A stretch of 64,000 nucleotides of DNA from Rotaria sordida (taxonomy: Eukaryota > Rotifera > Eurotatoria > Philodinida > Philodinidae), in NCBI GenBank assembly GCA_905250125.1, contig CAJNOL010001272.1:1-64000 (forward strand). The letters are read 5' to 3'. A program made the position numbers and the translations under genes. Below are positions 63,542 through 64,000 of this stretch, piece after piece. Below the pieces are notes generated by a model that saw only the letters and a list, made by a program, of their open reading frames with translations, was not told the DNA's origin and ran no database searches. How positions within the stretch are numbered: position 1 is the stretch's first letter; the number at the start of each line of letters is the position of its first letter.

Positions 63542-63679
63542 TCGCGAGCAAGTGTCCTATCGAGCAATTGTCCTATCGAGCAACCGTCCGTCGAGCAACT
63601 GTCCTAACGAGCAACCGTCCGTCGAGCAACCGTCCGCGCGCAACTGTCCGTCGAGCAACTGTCCGTCGAGCAACTGTCC
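63542..63679. repeat. right terminal array of the MULE
   Basis: Reverse-complement array of nine units matching the left array unit for unit, starting TTCGCGAGCAAGTGTCC and ending GAGCAACTGTCC. Confidence 0.9.
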
Positions 63680-64000
63680 GGATCCCAATATTAGCAAATG
63701 TACTGCTACGACATACAATATCTTGAATATTAATGTCTGTTTGAATCACCAGAGATGCAACTTTTAATGAAGAATAGGTATTCAACCAACACCACAATTG
63801 TTCTTCTGTCGAGAAGAGAATTAAAGTTATATCTTCAGTAATTAAATATTCCATAAGAGCTGTTCTCAATGACGAGTTCTTCTCACCAAACCATAGTACT
63901 ATAAGATCGCCATGATGTACTAAAAGAACACAGAAAAAAAAAGTATAAACATTTTTTTTCTAGTATCCGAAGTATCATAAGGATCCTTCGGTACTAGAAT

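Larger units (their letters stand above)
61641..63686 (-). mobile_element. MULE DNA transposon with arrayed terminal repeats
   Basis: It is 2046 bp, flanked by AATATTAG at 61633-61640 and 63687-63694, an exact 8-bp duplication of a sequence present once in the uninterrupted gene copy. Each terminal inverted repeat (61648-61784 and 63542-63679) is a tandem array of nine 14-16 bp units, consensus GGACAGTTGCTCGAC. The order of variant units is the same at both ends, including a third unit altered to GGACAGTTGCGCGC. The outermost bases are GGG/CCC. It encodes one transposase. Confidence 0.93.
61387..64000 (-). pseudogene. duplicated gene of unknown family, copy 2, split by a transposon
   Basis: This is the inverted counterpart of 45257-45815. 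Read on the minus strand, the second exon starts near 63918 (HHGDLIVLWFGEK), runs to VCRSSTFANI at about 63690, is cut by the MULE at 61641-63686, and resumes as HSILIRCSTNELIT to NLCALAKRL with a stop at 61387. Exon 1 is only partly inside the window. Apart from the insertion, the frame is intact and differs from copy 1 by about five residues (N/D, V/F, T/K, D/N, T/A). The insertion is therefore probably recent and disrupts this copy. Confidence 0.8.

Noticed and set aside
1-64000. tRNA, rRNA or CRISPR features
   Set aside because: I looked for B-box-like GGTTCRANTCC contexts and regular spaced repeats and found no candidate that folds or repeats convincingly.

Overview
This is an AT-rich eukaryotic window of about 64 kb. 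It has intron-containing genes, mostly with short introns (about 50-70 bp) and GT-AG boundaries, and long repeat-filled spacers. The gene set is metazoan: a TRPM-type channel, an LC8 dynein light chain, a TRAF-like adaptor, a chimeric LDLa/EGF 7TM receptor, a carboxypeptidase of the CPVL type, a Cu/Zn superoxide dismutase and glucose-6-phosphate dehydrogenase. Together with many runs of a TGTGGG-like hexamer (the telomeric unit reported for bdelloid rotifers), many palindromes and a local inverted duplication, this points to a bdelloid rotifer such as Adineta or Rotaria. The organism is an inference.

Left third (1-25 kb). A decayed protein tyrosine phosphatase fragment on the minus strand (606-920) is followed by a three-exon CPVL carboxypeptidase (1042-4316) whose second intron holds two foldback elements. 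Next come an LC8 dynein light chain (7722-7979) beside nested inverted-repeat elements (6094-7547 enclosing 6729-7145), a large minus-strand TRPM channel gene (11643-18237) with two foldbacks in its introns, and an unrecognised membrane protein (20201-22144).

Middle (25-45 kb). A 1721-residue receptor with LDLa repeats, EGF repeats and a rhodopsin-like 7TM domain (25257-36956) is split by two introns of about 3 kb. These introns are packed with palindromes, including one of 2.27 kb. A second, single-exon 7TM receptor lies at 39596-40564. A 34-bp minisatellite sits next to a telomere-like hairpin at 37.7-38.3 kb.

Right third (45-64 kb). A gene of unknown family and its 3' flank (45257-46572) occur again in inverted orientation at 60885-64000. 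The second copy is broken by an intact-looking FLYWCH/MULE DNA transposon (61641-63686) whose terminal inverted repeats are nine-copy tandem arrays. Between the two arms lie a 3.6-kb foldback bordering a 100-N gap, a hAT-like MITE with an 8-bp target duplication, a GPI-type extracellular SOD, a complete G6PD gene and a RING/TRAF-type zinc finger/MATH gene.

The most striking pattern is the set of about fifteen telomere-like loci. Where both strands are represented, the G-rich strand (TGTGGG) always comes first and the C-rich strand (CCCACA) second, which is the polarity expected of end-to-end telomere joins or hairpin elements.
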